A DNA stretch of 64,000 nucleotides from Acidobacteriaceae bacterium. GTDB lineage: Bacteria > Acidobacteriota > Terriglobia > Terriglobales > Acidobacteriaceae. The stretch is from the NCBI GenBank assembly GCA_003134995.1, contig PLDC01000012.1, positions 1 through 64,000 of the forward strand. Reading direction: 5' to 3'. Below the pieces are notes generated by a model. The model had not been told where the DNA came from and did not search any database. It saw only the letters and a program-made list of their open reading frames with translations. The translations under genes were made by a program, and so were the position numbers. Positions 27,538 through 36,652 of this stretch are shown here, piece by piece. The first letter of the stretch is position 1. Each line of letters starts with the position of its first letter.

Positions 27538-28158
27538 TTGGATTCACAAGACACTGAAATCACGTTAGGAACCACGAAACTTCTAGGCCTCTTCTTCGGC
27601 CTGGTCATAATTTGCGCCGTATTTTTCGCGCTAGGCTACACGCTGGGCCGCAAGTCAGACGCCGCGCTCGTAAGCGCCGGTACAACTCCGCTGCCCGCGA
27701 CCACCACCGGCCCCAAGCCCGCCGGCTCAGCATCCACGCAACCCGCACCACCAATGACTTTTTACAAAGCGGTCGAGCAGAAGGACGCCAATGCCCAACT
27801 GACTCCCGCCACAGCGAACACCGAATCCGCTGCTCCTGCTACCGCCGCACAAGCGCCCGCTACATCAACCCCTGCTACGCAATCGCAGACCTCGCAAACG
27901 GCCGCCGCACCCGACCCTATGACTCCGGTTCCCACTGTCGGATATTTCGTGCAGGTCGCCGCCGTCAGCAAACAGGATGACGCCGAAGCGCTGGTCGCAG
28001 CCCTTAAGAAAAAACAATATCCCGCGTTCGTAGCCGCCAACTCCGCCACCGACAAGCTCTTCCGCGTGCAGGTCGGTCCCTTCACCGACATTAAAGATGC
28101 AGAAGGCATGCGCTCCCGGCTCATCAATGACGGATACAGCCCGATCCTGAAAAAGTAG
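27538..28158 (+). CDS. SPOR-domain membrane protein
   Basis: 206-aa bitopic inner-membrane protein: short cytoplasmic N-terminus, one helix (LLGLFFGLVIICAVFFALGYTLG), a ~95-residue Pro/Ala/Thr-rich periplasmic linker and a C-terminal SPOR domain (~residues 130-205; GYFVQVAAVSKQDDAEALVA, FRVQVGPFTDIKDAEGM). SPOR domains bind denuded septal glycan, so a division-site role is likely. TTG at 27538 with GAGGT six bases upstream is preferred; an in-frame ATG at 27511 lies inside the repeat-rich leader. Confidence 0.8.
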   Translation: MDSQDTEITLGTTKLLGLFFGLVIICAVFFALGYTLGRKSDAALVSAGTTPLPATTTGPKPAGSASTQPAPPMTFYKAVEQKDANAQLTPATANTESAAPATAAQAPATSTPATQSQTSQTAAAPDPMTPVPTVGYFVQVAAVSKQDDAEALVAALKKKQYPAFVAANSATDKLFRVQVGPFTDIKDAEGMRSRLINDGYSPILKK

Positions 28159-28182
28159 TCAGTCAAAAAAGCGAAACGCTCT

Positions 28183-28407
28183 ATGAAGCTTGACCCCTTG
28201 TTCAACCGCCGTGTCATCTTCAAGCTGCACGGCATGGACCCGCTCGACTCAACCATCCTCAAGCAGGACGAAACCGGCTACTGGATCCGCGGCGGCACGT
28301 TGGCTACGCACCTGAACCAATCCAACTGTTCCGTGCCCGAGAGCGACGTAAGGTATCTAGAATTCTCGCGCATCGAATGGCTGCGAGCCACGCGCCAGCG
28401 TGCCTGA
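28183..28407 (+). CDS. small hypothetical protein
   Basis: 74-aa soluble protein (MKLDPLFNRRVIFKLHGMDP...YLEFSRIEWLRATRQRA). It begins 24 bases after the SPOR gene, same strand, and has a protein-like composition with several aromatic residues. No family was recognised. Co-transcription with the SPOR-domain gene is likely. Confidence 0.6.
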   Translation: MKLDPLFNRRVIFKLHGMDPLDSTILKQDETGYWIRGGTLATHLNQSNCSVPESDVRYLEFSRIEWLRATRQRA

Positions 28408-28437
28408 TTGTAATTTCCAGCAATCCTCATGAGATCT

Positions 28438-28502
28438 TGTCATTCCGAACCGGGCGCCAAGCCCGGTGAGAGCCTGCCCTGAGCTGAGCCGAAGGGAACC
28501 TG
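28438..28502. repeat. interspersed GTCATTCCGA-type repeat
   Basis: Starts TGTCATTCCGAACC, includes the hairpin CCGGGCGCCAAGCCCGG and CCTGAGCTGAGCCGAAGGGAACC. Related elements lie at about 28909-29006, 32556-32620, 33984-34045 and 38107-38165. Confidence 0.6.
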
Positions 28503-28560
28503 CTTCTTGCTTTTGCCGTACATATTGACAACCATCGATTTAACCGCTATTCGTAATCCC

Positions 28561-28866
28561 ATGACCATCTCGCCCACTCTCGACCACTCACTCCATGCCA
28601 TCGCCGATCCCACGCGCCGCCGCATCCTCGCAGCTCTCAAACAACGAGCAGTTTCCACCAGCGCCCTCGTCGCAGGAAAAAACGGCCTCTGCGCCGGCGA
28701 CATCGAAGAACGCGTGCGTCTCTCCCAACCAACCATCTCTCACCACATGACCATCCTCACCAAAGCAGGATTGGTCGAGGCCGTCAAGCAGGGACAATGG
28801 CGCTGGTATCGCCGCAATGAAAAAGCCCTTCGCCAATTGGTGAAGAGCCTGCGCGCACAGCTGTGA
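28561..28866 (+). CDS. ArsR-family winged-helix regulator
   Basis: 101-aa DNA-binding protein: HAIADPTRRRILAALKQR opens the winged helix, the recognition helix is VRLSQPTISHHMTILTKAGLV, and the wing carries QGQWRWYRRNEKAL. ArsR/SmtB repressors often sense metals, but no metal-binding Cys/His motif is evident (a single Cys in NGLCAGDIEE sits in an inserted loop before the HTH). TTGACA about 35 bases upstream could be a -35 element. No obvious target gene is adjacent. Confidence 0.85.
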   Translation: MTISPTLDHSLHAIADPTRRRILAALKQRAVSTSALVAGKNGLCAGDIEERVRLSQPTISHHMTILTKAGLVEAVKQGQWRWYRRNEKALRQLVKSLRAQL

Positions 28867-28908
28867 TGAAATTAATAAAAAATGTCATCCCTAGCGACAT
28901 TAAAACTT

Positions 28909-29006
28909 GTCATCCCGAGCGAAGCGAGGGATCCTGGTGTTCGCCTGCGGAGGCAACACTGCTGTCGCCGGCAAGAACCAAGATCCCTCGCTGCGCTCGG
29001 GAAGAC
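28909..29006. repeat. inverted interspersed repeat (GTCATCCCGAGCGAAGCGAGGGATC)
   Basis: GTCATCCCGAGCGAAGCGAGGGATC is followed ~50 bases later by its near-complement AGATCCCTCGCTGCGCTCGGGA, producing a long hairpin between the convergent arsR-like and hybrid kinase genes. Confidence 0.7.
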
Positions 29007-29038
29007 AATGCCGAATGAATTTAAGAAATGGAAAATTC

Positions 29039-32000
29039 TTAACCCGCCGCAGCCGCAGCAGCATGCGCCTTTTGCAGTAACCGTCTCGCCTGCGAAATCA
29101 GTTCCGCCACTTCGAAAGGTTTCACCAGGAAAGGCACATTGTTCTCTTGCAGGAACGCCCGCTCATCCCCTTGCGCCACGCCATGAGAGAACGTAAACAG
29201 CACGTGCCCTGCCATGTCAGGGCAATGTTCCTTAAGCCACGCGTAAGCCTCCTTCGCGTTCCAGTCGGCCGGCATCTTGCCGCTCATGATCACGGCATCG
29301 AACGGCTCAGAGAGCAACCGCGTCTTCACATCTTCGCTGCGCGTAGCCGTCACCACGTTGGCTCCTGCGCCAATCAGTACGTCGCGCTCGAACTCCAGTA
29401 CTGCTTCTTCTTCCTCAACCAGCAGCACGCGCCCTTGAATCGCGCCTTCACGCTTTGCCGGAACAACCGGCGCCGCCTCCGCAGCCGCACCTTGCGCCAC
29501 AGCCATCGGCAACCGCACTTCAATCACTGCTCCGCCCTCAGCAGCATTGTGCGCGGTGATATCGCCGCCGTGTTCCTTCACAATGCCGTAGCAGATACTC
29601 AGCCCCAGCCCGGTTCCCTTGCCAACATTTTTCGTAGTGTAGAACGGATCGAAAATTCTCTTGGGGTCTTTGATGCCCGGGCCATCGTCAGCAAATTGCG
29701 TGCACACCACGCCCTTCTCGCAATAAACCCGAATCTTCAACTTCCCCGGCCGTCCCGCTTCCAGCACGGCGTCCACCGCATTGTTGATGATGTTCAAAAA
29801 CACTTGCTCTAATTGGTGCGGGTCGGCCACCACCATCGCCGCCTCCGCCCCCAGATCTTTTTCCACGACGATCTTGTTGATCTTCAGATCGTAGTCGCGC
29901 AGAGCCAGCGTCTCTTCCAATACTTTTCGAATGTCCACCTCAGACCGCTCCGGCTTTCTCTGCCGCGCGAACGAAAGCAAATTCTGCACCACGCGGTGGG
30001 TGCGCTGCGCCTGCTTAAACATCTTGCCCACATAATCTTGCGCGCGCTCGTTCAACCCTTCGCTTTCCAGCAACTGTGCATAGCCCAGAATCGCGGTCAG
30101 CGGATTGTTCAACTCATGGGCCACGCCCGCAATCAACTGCCCCACGGCAGACATCTTCTCGCTCTGCAACAGTTGCTCTTGCGTGCGCCGCAAATCTTCG
30201 TAGGCCTTGCAGGTTTCTTCATACAACCGAACTTTTTCAATTGTGGTGGCCAGTTGCCGGCTGATCGCCACCATCAAATTCTCTTCTCCACTCGAATATT
30301 CATATTCCGCCTGGCTGCGCAACCCCATCATGCCGATCGGACTATCCTTGCCCCAGAACAGCACCCAGATCCAAGCACCGTCGCTGTCAGACCGGATAAA
30401 TTCCGCGACGGCTCCCTTCAGATGCGGCAGATATTCCGCCGTAATCACCTCAGCGCGCGACCGCATCACCAGATCGCCAAATCCTTCCGCGAAACTGATC
30501 TCGGCCGGACGAGACTTGTCGCGGCTGCGCGGTCCCCAGGCCGCTCGCCTCCGGTACGTCGGAGCATCCGAATCCGAAAGGTACACCGCTCCACTCTCCG
30601 CCCCGAACAACGACACCACCTGCCGCAACGTCAGATTCAGAATTTCATCCAGATCGAATGACTGCGTCGCAACCACTGCCATCGCATTCAGCGCATTCAG
30701 TTCGCGATTACGCCGGCGCATCTCATCTTCCGCGCGCCGCTTCTCCGTGACATCCAGAACGAAGCCTTGAAAGCGTTCGATCTTTCCCGCCGCATCCCGC
30801 GTGGCAAAGCTGCTCTCGGCCGCCAGCAGCAGTGTTCCATTCTTGCGCCGCATCGTCACTTCAAAGTTGCGCACATAATTTTGCTGGTCAATCTCCCTGC
30901 GGAAAGCCTCCCGCTGCCCCGCATCCACTCGAATATCTTCGTCCAGATTCAGCGGCAGCAATTCTTCCCGCTTCTCATATCCCAGCAGATGCACAAACGC
31001 GTCGTTGCAATCGAGCAATCGTCCGCCGGGCGTGGCCACATACACGCCTTCTTGCACTTGCTCGAACAGCAGCCGGTATTTTTCTTCCGCCGACCGCCGC
31101 TCCGTAATATCGCGAACAATGTGGATCGTCCCCTTCTGCTTGCTTCCCTGCTCCGCATAAGAAGAAGTGGAGACCACAGAAAATCCCCCGAAGCAAGGAT
31201 CCGCCCCTTCGCTGATTTCCTCGCCTCCCCGCGCGCAGTAAGGGCATCCCGTCCACTCGCCCAGCCGGTGCGGCAATACTGATTCGCAGGTGCTGCCGAT
31301 CACATCTGCCGATGCTAACTCGATTTGCTCCAGCAAAGTCTGATTGGCCTTGATGATGCGGAAATCCGCATCGTGCGCCAGGATAATGTCATGCACTGAA
31401 TCAAACGTATTTCGCCATTGCCGTTGCGAGCGTAGGGCCTGCTCCAGCAAACGGAAATTCTCGATCGCGATTCCCAACTGCCGGCCGTAAGTTTCCAGAA
31501 ACTCAAGTTCCTCGCCCGTCAGCTTTCTTGTGCCAGAACTTCCCAAGACCAGCAATCCAATCGGCGACTTTTTCCCGAGCACCGGAACCATCACTACATA
31601 ACGCAGCTTTTCCGCTTTCAGCAGTTCCGAATCTTCTGAACCAGCTAGATTTCTCCACGCTGTGACTGGCTTGCCGCGCTCCAGCATCCGCGACACACTC
31701 TCACTCAAGTCGGCACAACTCGCCTCTCGCAAAAAGTCCTGCGAGACTCCCACCGCATGCGTGGCCACCAGGTTTCCGCCCTCAATCAAGCGGAACCACG
31801 CAGCTTTGCTCCGCGTCAGCCTCCGCAATTCTCCCAGCGCATCTTCCATCATGCCGCCCTGCTGTTGAGCCAGCACAATACTCTCGGTCAACGCTCGCAG
31901 CACTTTCAATCTCCGGCCACGCGCGCGCGCTTCCCCGAAAACAATCAGCAGCATGCTCAGTCCCAGCAAGACATCTGCCGTAACAAAAATCTTGGAAGGA

Positions 32001-32548
32001 ATTTCGCTCGTGAACGGCAACCAACTCAAATGCTGGGCCAGCAGACATGCTGCCAGCAACCACGCTCCCAACTCCCAACGTCCACGTCGCGCCCGTAGCA
32101 GAGCCACGGCCGCAGTCAACAAAATGATTCGATACGAAACTTCAAGCGCCACTCGCAAGGGCAGCGAATCCGGCCACTGCAGCACGCGCGCCACGGCAAA
32201 TCCCGCGACGATTACGGTAATCGCAGCCAGCGGCGCCAGCAAATCCCGCATCCGGATGTACACCAACACCGCGCCCGCCAACAACCCGATCGCAACCACA
32301 AACGTCGCCTGCTCCACTGCCGGACCATACCGCGCCGGAATCCGCATCCCAGCCCCGTGCAGGCCCACCAGTCGCGAACCCGCCAACAGAGCCCATCCTG
32401 CAGTCCAAACAAATAGGTAACGCTCCCGCAGCGCCGACAGCACCAGCAACGACGCTCCCAGCACGCAAAGCACCACCCACTCGCCGGCTTTAAGTCCGGC
32501 AAGCGCAGGCTGTGCGGTATTCCAAAAAGACCAGAGAGATTCGTTCAT
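29039..32548 (-). CDS. hybrid sensor histidine kinase with degenerate receiver
   Basis: 1169-aa protein. N-terminal ~220 residues: about seven membrane helices. Then a GAF domain, two PAS domains (with a CPYCARGGEE insertion in the first), a second GAF, HisKA (GQLIAGVAHELNNPLTAILG), HATPase (FLNIINNAVDAVLEAG, DDGPGI, GKGTGLGLSICYGIV) and a C-terminal receiver-like domain. In that receiver the usual phospho-Asp is Ser (FDAVIMSGKMP, codon 29282-29284) and the acidic pocket is EEEE, so it cannot be phosphorylated in the usual way. Start MNESLWSFW is chosen; the upstream frame is a dispersed repeat. Confidence 0.88.
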   Translation of the reverse strand: MNESLWSFWNTAQPALAGLKAGEWVVLCVLGASLLVLSALRERYLFVWTAGWALLAGSRLVGLHGAGMRIPARYGPAVEQATFVVAIGLLAGAVLVYIRMRDLLAPLAAITVIVAGFAVARVLQWPDSLPLRVALEVSYRIILLTAAVALLRARRGRWELGAWLLAACLLAQHLSWLPFTSEIPSKIFVTADVLLGLSMLLIVFGEARARGRRLKVLRALTESIVLAQQQGGMMEDALGELRRLTRSKAAWFRLIEGGNLVATHAVGVSQDFLREASCADLSESVSRMLERGKPVTAWRNLAGSEDSELLKAEKLRYVVMVPVLGKKSPIGLLVLGSSGTRKLTGEELEFLETYGRQLGIAIENFRLLEQALRSQRQWRNTFDSVHDIILAHDADFRIIKANQTLLEQIELASADVIGSTCESVLPHRLGEWTGCPYCARGGEEISEGADPCFGGFSVVSTSSYAEQGSKQKGTIHIVRDITERRSAEEKYRLLFEQVQEGVYVATPGGRLLDCNDAFVHLLGYEKREELLPLNLDEDIRVDAGQREAFRREIDQQNYVRNFEVTMRRKNGTLLLAAESSFATRDAAGKIERFQGFVLDVTEKRRAEDEMRRRNRELNALNAMAVVATQSFDLDEILNLTLRQVVSLFGAESGAVYLSDSDAPTYRRRAAWGPRSRDKSRPAEISFAEGFGDLVMRSRAEVITAEYLPHLKGAVAEFIRSDSDGAWIWVLFWGKDSPIGMMGLRSQAEYEYSSGEENLMVAISRQLATTIEKVRLYEETCKAYEDLRRTQEQLLQSEKMSAVGQLIAGVAHELNNPLTAILGYAQLLESEGLNERAQDYVGKMFKQAQRTHRVVQNLLSFARQRKPERSEVDIRKVLEETLALRDYDLKINKIVVEKDLGAEAAMVVADPHQLEQVFLNIINNAVDAVLEAGRPGKLKIRVYCEKGVVCTQFADDGPGIKDPKRIFDPFYTTKNVGKGTGLGLSICYGIVKEHGGDITAHNAAEGGAVIEVRLPMAVAQGAAAEAAPVVPAKREGAIQGRVLLVEEEEAVLEFERDVLIGAGANVVTATRSEDVKTRLLSEPFDAVIMSGKMPADWNAKEAYAWLKEHCPDMAGHVLFTFSHGVAQGDERAFLQENNVPFLVKPFEVAELISQARRLLQKAHAAAAAAG

Positions 32549-32555
32549 TTTCGCG

Positions 32556-32620
32556 TTGTCATTCCGAACAAGCGTTCTTCGCGCAGTGAGGAATCTGGGC
32601 GAGCCGCGCGAAGCGTCGCG
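32556..32620. repeat. interspersed GTCATTCCGA-type repeat
   Basis: GTTGTCATTCCGAACAAGCGTTCTTCGCGCAGTGAGGAATCT-like element directly upstream of the hybrid kinase start codon. It shares the GTCATTCCGA and GAGGAATCT ends with copies elsewhere in the window. Confidence 0.6.
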
Positions 32621-32821
32621 TTTTTTGCGACGCATTAATCGCGCGTTTGGCTCGCTACCTTATCCAGGCGTAACAGTGCCCTGCTTCTGAATATCACGCT
32701 CTGCCCCGTTATCGATGCGCTTTCCGGACCTGAGTGGTTACTTTCGGAACCTAACATCAGGCGTAAAATCGCCGATAGTATCCAGAGCAGTCATTCTGAA
32801 ACCGCTATCACGAAGACAACC

Positions 32822-33910
32822 ATGCCCGACCGAATTCTCGTAGTCGACGACGAAGAAGCCATCCGCGAAATCGTCTGCGCCATTCTGGCTGCCGCCGGCT
32901 ATAGCTGGAAGCAGGCCAGTTCCGGCATGGAAGCTCTTGCCCTGCTGAACTCCGGCGAAGTATTTGAACTCATGCTCTCGGATCTCATGATGGCCGATCT
33001 CGATGGCATCGGCCTGCTCGAGCGCACCAAGGAAAGATTTCCCGACATGCCGGTCGTGATGGTCACGGCCGTTCACGACATTTCCGTTGCGCTGGCCGCC
33101 ATCCGCAACGGCGCGCACGACTATCTTCTCAAGCCATTTGAGCGTGAACAGTTGCTCAACACCGTTGGCCGGGCTCTCGAACATCGCCGCCTCAAAGCCG
33201 AAAACCGCAACTACCAAATGAATTTGGAGTCCCTAGTCGAAGCCCGCACCAACGAGCTTAAGCTCGCCAATGTTGATCTCGAGCGCTCCTACGACATCAC
33301 GCTGCAAGCTCTGGGCGACGCGCTCGACTTGAAAGATGCCGAAACCGAAGGCCACTCCCGCCGCGTCACCGCATTCACCATTGCGATTGCGCGTGCCATG
33401 GGCGTGCCCCGCGAACAGATTCTCGTTATCGCCCGCGGCGCTTTTCTTCACGACATCGGCAAGATGGCGATCCCCGACAACATTCTTCGCAAACCCGGAA
33501 AGCTCGACGACACCGAACGCGCCATCATGAAGGAGCATTGCTATCACGGCTACCAGATGCTCAAGAAAATTCCGTTCCTGGTCGAAGCCTGCGACATCGT
33601 GTACTCGCACCAGGAGCACTTCGATGGCTCCGGCTATCCTCGCGCTCTCAAGGGAACAGAGATTCCATTAGGCGCGCGCATCTTCTCCGTCGCCGACACG
33701 CTTGACGCTATCATCTCCGACCGTCCCTATCGTCCCGCGAGAACTCTCACGCAAGCTCGCACTGAAATCCAGGCGTGGTCCGGCCGCCAGTTCGATCCCG
33801 AGGTCGTGCAGGTTTTCCTCAAGATGCCCGACGATATCTTCGAAGACCTCCGCCGCGAAATCAACGCCCAGAGCTACCCTTTCAGCTACTCCGCCACCGC
33901 CAGAAGCTAG
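32822..33910 (+). CDS. HD-GYP response regulator (c-di-GMP phosphodiesterase)
   Basis: 362-aa two-domain protein. The receiver (residues 1-120) has D9-D10-E and phospho-acceptor Asp in FELMLSDLMMAD. A short coiled coil (~125-160) leads to the HD-GYP domain with HSRRV, HDIGKMAIPDNIL, HCYHGYQML, SHQEHFDGSGYP and DTLDAIISDRPYR, all the metal-binding and GYP residues expected of active enzymes that hydrolyse c-di-GMP. It is divergent from the hybrid kinase whose own receiver is degenerate, so phosphotransfer between the two is plausible. Confidence 0.92.
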   Translation: MPDRILVVDDEEAIREIVCAILAAAGYSWKQASSGMEALALLNSGEVFELMLSDLMMADLDGIGLLERTKERFPDMPVVMVTAVHDISVALAAIRNGAHDYLLKPFEREQLLNTVGRALEHRRLKAENRNYQMNLESLVEARTNELKLANVDLERSYDITLQALGDALDLKDAETEGHSRRVTAFTIAIARAMGVPREQILVIARGAFLHDIGKMAIPDNILRKPGKLDDTERAIMKEHCYHGYQMLKKIPFLVEACDIVYSHQEHFDGSGYPRALKGTEIPLGARIFSVADTLDAIISDRPYRPARTLTQARTEIQAWSGRQFDPEVVQVFLKMPDDIFEDLRREINAQSYPFSYSATARS

Positions 33911-33983
33911 TAGAAAGTTGATCAGTCCACGCCTTGGTAGCGACTCAGTTTTAATTTCCGATGGCATCTCGCTCGGCTAACGG

Positions 33984-34045
33984 CGTCATCCTGAGCGTAG
34001 CCGTTCTTCAGGCGGAGCGAAGGATCTCACGCTACGCAGCCGCGT
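33984..34045. repeat. interspersed GTCATCCTGAGCG-type repeat
   Basis: CGTCATCCTGAGCGTAGCCG...GAGCGAAGGATCTCACGCTACG, another copy of the GTCAT(C/T)CCGAG family, in the gap between the HD-GYP and argD genes. Confidence 0.55.
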
Positions 34046-34138
34046 GCCAAGGGAGATTCGTAATTCAAACTGAGCCACGCCTTCCGCATTTCGTCCGCGC
34101 ATTTCACCATTCGTCTTCCTGTAGAATCTAATCTTCCT

Positions 34139-35377
34139 ATGAAAACATTTGAGCAGATTGCGGAGTTGGAGCGGCGGTATTTGCTTGGAACTTACAATCG
34201 ATATCCAATCGTATTGACGCGCGGCAAGGGCGTGTTTCTTTACGACCTCGACGACCGGCGCTATCTCGATTTTGTTTCTGGCTTGGGCGTGAATGCGCTG
34301 GGACACGCGCATCCTCGAATCGTGAAGACGATTCGCGAGCAGGCTGGACGCTTGATTCACGTCTCCAATCTTTATTACCACGAGTATCAGGGAGCGCTGG
34401 CCGAGAAGCTGTGCACTCTCGCCAGCGGCTCTTCCGGAGACGGCTCTTCCGGAGAAAAGTTCCGCGCGTTTTTTCAGAATAGCGGGACTGAGGCGATTGA
34501 AGGTTCGATCAAACTGGCGCGTCTGGCTGGTCATCGAGCCGGGGGCGAATCAAAGTCGCGATTGGTGGCGCTCGAGGGCTCGTATCACGGCCGAACATTT
34601 GGAGCGCTATCGCTGACCGGCCAAGAGAAGCATCGCAAGGGATTCGAGCCGATGTTAGAAGAGGTAACTTTTGTTGCGCAGAACGACATCGAAGGTTTGC
34701 GAGCAGCAGTGAACGATTCCACTTGCGCGATTGTGCTGGAGCCGATTTTTGGTGAAGGCGGAATCTATGAATGTTCGGTGGAGTTTCTGCGTGAGTGCCG
34801 CGCAGTAGCAGATCGTCACAAGGCAGCGCTGATCTTCGACGAGATTCAGTGCGGCCTGGGGCGTACCGGAACCATGTTCGCATTCCAAAGTTTTGGAGTC
34901 ACTCCCGATATCGTGGCAATTGCGAAACCGATCGCCGCCGGCCTGCCGCTGGGTGCGTTCATCGCCAAAGAAGAATTTGCCAACGCAATTTCTCCCGGAC
35001 AGCACGGCACTACCTTTGGAGGTGGTCCATTAGCGTGCCGCGTGGCTCTGGAATTTCTGGCAATCGTGGAAGATGAAAAGCTACTCGATAACGTGAATAA
35101 AGTTGGCGCGTATCTGCAGCAGGAATTGAAAACGATTGTAGAAAAGAGTGCCGTTGCCAAGGAAGTGCGAGGGCGTGGATTTATTCAAGGGATCAATCTG
35201 GAAATTCCCGCGCGCCCCATCGTAGACGAGGCCTTGGCCGAGGGCGTTCTATTTAATTCGACGCACGATACCGTAGTCCGTTTTCTGCCTCCATTCCTTC
35301 TGGAAGAAAAGCACGTCGACAAAGGAATCCGCGTCTTGAAGAAACTGCTCAAGAAAAAGAGAAAAGCAGCGGCCTGA
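34139..35377 (+). CDS. argD: acetylornithine/class III aminotransferase
   Basis: 412-aa fold-type I PLP aminotransferase. LDFVSGLGVNALGHAHP, the PLP phosphate-binding NSGTEAIEGSIKLAR, EGSYHGRTFGALSLTG, the Asp contact IFDEIQCGLGRTG, and the Schiff-base Lys in DIVAIAKPIAAGLPLG are all present. The closest well-known assignment is acetylornithine aminotransferase of arginine synthesis; other omega-amino acid aminotransferases share these motifs. A short duplication SGSSGDGSSGEK sits in a surface loop. No arg genes are adjacent. Confidence 0.82.
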   Translation: MKTFEQIAELERRYLLGTYNRYPIVLTRGKGVFLYDLDDRRYLDFVSGLGVNALGHAHPRIVKTIREQAGRLIHVSNLYYHEYQGALAEKLCTLASGSSGDGSSGEKFRAFFQNSGTEAIEGSIKLARLAGHRAGGESKSRLVALEGSYHGRTFGALSLTGQEKHRKGFEPMLEEVTFVAQNDIEGLRAAVNDSTCAIVLEPIFGEGGIYECSVEFLRECRAVADRHKAALIFDEIQCGLGRTGTMFAFQSFGVTPDIVAIAKPIAAGLPLGAFIAKEEFANAISPGQHGTTFGGGPLACRVALEFLAIVEDEKLLDNVNKVGAYLQQELKTIVEKSAVAKEVRGRGFIQGINLEIPARPIVDEALAEGVLFNSTHDTVVRFLPPFLLEEKHVDKGIRVLKKLLKKKRKAAA

Positions 35378-35381
35378 AAGG

Positions 35382-35506
35382 CAGTGGTCAGTGATAGTCA
35401 GTGATCAGTGGCTCGTAAAACCAGTGCTGGGCTTAGTAGTTCTTGGAGGCAAAGAGTCGGGAATTGTGAGCGACAAGATTTGGTCTTGCTGACCACCGAC
35501 CACTGC
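35382..35506. repeat. interspersed CAGTGGTCAGTG inverted repeat
   Basis: GCAGTGGTCAGTGATAGTCAGTGATCAGTGGC at one end and CTGACCACCGACCACTGC at the other. Second copy of the element at 2361-2449. Confidence 0.6.
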
Positions 35507-35507
35507 T

Positions 35508-35532
35508 AAAAAACGGGGAGCCGAAGCTCCCC
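35508..35532 (-). terminator. orphan minus-strand terminator hairpin
   Basis: GGGGAGC / GCTCCCC around CGAA; read on the minus strand this is GGGGAGC-TTCG-GCTCCCC-GTTTTTT, an ideal intrinsic terminator with a UUCG loop. No minus-strand gene lies upstream of it, so its target transcript is unknown. Confidence 0.65.
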
Positions 35533-35609
35533 TAGCGAAGCGAACAGAGGCGTTATTCACTTAGATAGAATCCGGTTATGAGCAAAGAGTTGTCTGCGGT
35601 TAACAAGAA

Positions 35610-36626
35610 TTGGAGTTAGAAATTTTGCCGGTAGTCGAGTCCAGTTCGGAAGTTTCTCCAGCGCCCGCTTCCGCATCTTACATTCCGGCTCCGGGCGCGG
35701 GCATTGAAGAGTGCTGGATGGAGTTGGATGGAGCCCGCATGCGGTACTTGCGCACGCAGCCGACAGACCCATCCTTCGACAAGCTCAGGACAGGATTTCT
35801 CGCGAAAGAAGCGAGAATCGGCGCTCTCCAAACGAGAAGCGAAACACCGCAACCACCGCTGATTCTGCTGCACGGCTTGCTCGGCTATTCTTTTTCCTGG
35901 CGCTACACCATGCCCGCCTTGGCGCCCTACACCACGGTTTATGCACCCGACCTCATGGGCGCAGGCTTCTCCGATCGTCCCACTGGTCTCGATCATTCGA
36001 CGCGCGGCACAGCCAAGCGTCTGCTAAGTTTCATCGAGCGCCTAGGGATCTCTTCATTCGACCTCCTCGGAACATCGCGCGGCGGCGCGGTAGCAATGAT
36101 GGCAGCCGACGAATGCCTCAACGCCAGCGCGAGACTTCATCTCCGCCGACTGGTGCTCGTAGCGCCAGTAAATCCTTATTCGACGCACGGTCGGCGGCTA
36201 GCTCCATTTTTCGGCAGCCCCTTTGGTTCGGCTTTGTTCCGCCATGTAATTCTGCGTACTCCTTTTTCCTATCCTTATTGGCACTCACGCCTGTACGGCG
36301 ATCGCAGCAAAATCCCTTCCGAAGCGTTGGAGGGTTACAGGGCGCCGCTCTCAAAGCCCGGTTTATTCGAGCACGCGCTAAGCATCGCCAGCACCTGGAC
36401 CGCCGATCTCCGCGAACTGCAAACGACTCTGCCAAAGTTGGCGAAAATTCCCACGCTCCTGATGTGGGGCAGCAAAGATTCCGCAGTGTACGCATCATCG
36501 GCGGCGCCGCTTGCGAAACATTTTCCAAATTCCGAAGTAATTATTTTTCCCGGCGTCGGACACCTGCCCTACGAAGAATGTCCCGACGAATTCAACCGGG
36601 AGTTAATCGAATTCCTAACCAGCTAG
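35610..36626 (+). CDS. alpha/beta hydrolase with repeat-derived insert
   Basis: 338-aa (long start) hydrolase. LILLHGLLGYSFSWRYTMPA is the oxyanion region; nucleophile Ser in LLGTSRGGAV, acid in MWGSKDSAV and His in FPGVGHLPYEE complete the triad. Substrate unknown. Near residues 53-70 the protein reads PSFDKLRTGFLAKEARIGAL, the translation of a dispersed CTTCGACAAGCTCAGGACAGG element, splitting the usual start of the fold. The 5' end is uncertain: TTG 35610 gives the longest frame; ATG 35718 is an alternative. A 13-codon ORF (35578-35619) overlaps the TTG start. Confidence 0.8.
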   Translation: MELEILPVVESSSEVSPAPASASYIPAPGAGIEECWMELDGARMRYLRTQPTDPSFDKLRTGFLAKEARIGALQTRSETPQPPLILLHGLLGYSFSWRYTMPALAPYTTVYAPDLMGAGFSDRPTGLDHSTRGTAKRLLSFIERLGISSFDLLGTSRGGAVAMMAADECLNASARLHLRRLVLVAPVNPYSTHGRRLAPFFGSPFGSALFRHVILRTPFSYPYWHSRLYGDRSKIPSEALEGYRAPLSKPGLFEHALSIASTWTADLRELQTTLPKLAKIPTLLMWGSKDSAVYASSAAPLAKHFPNSEVIIFPGVGHLPYEECPDEFNRELIEFLTS

Positions 36627-36652
36627 ACGCTTCCCATCTAGCCAATCTTTAA

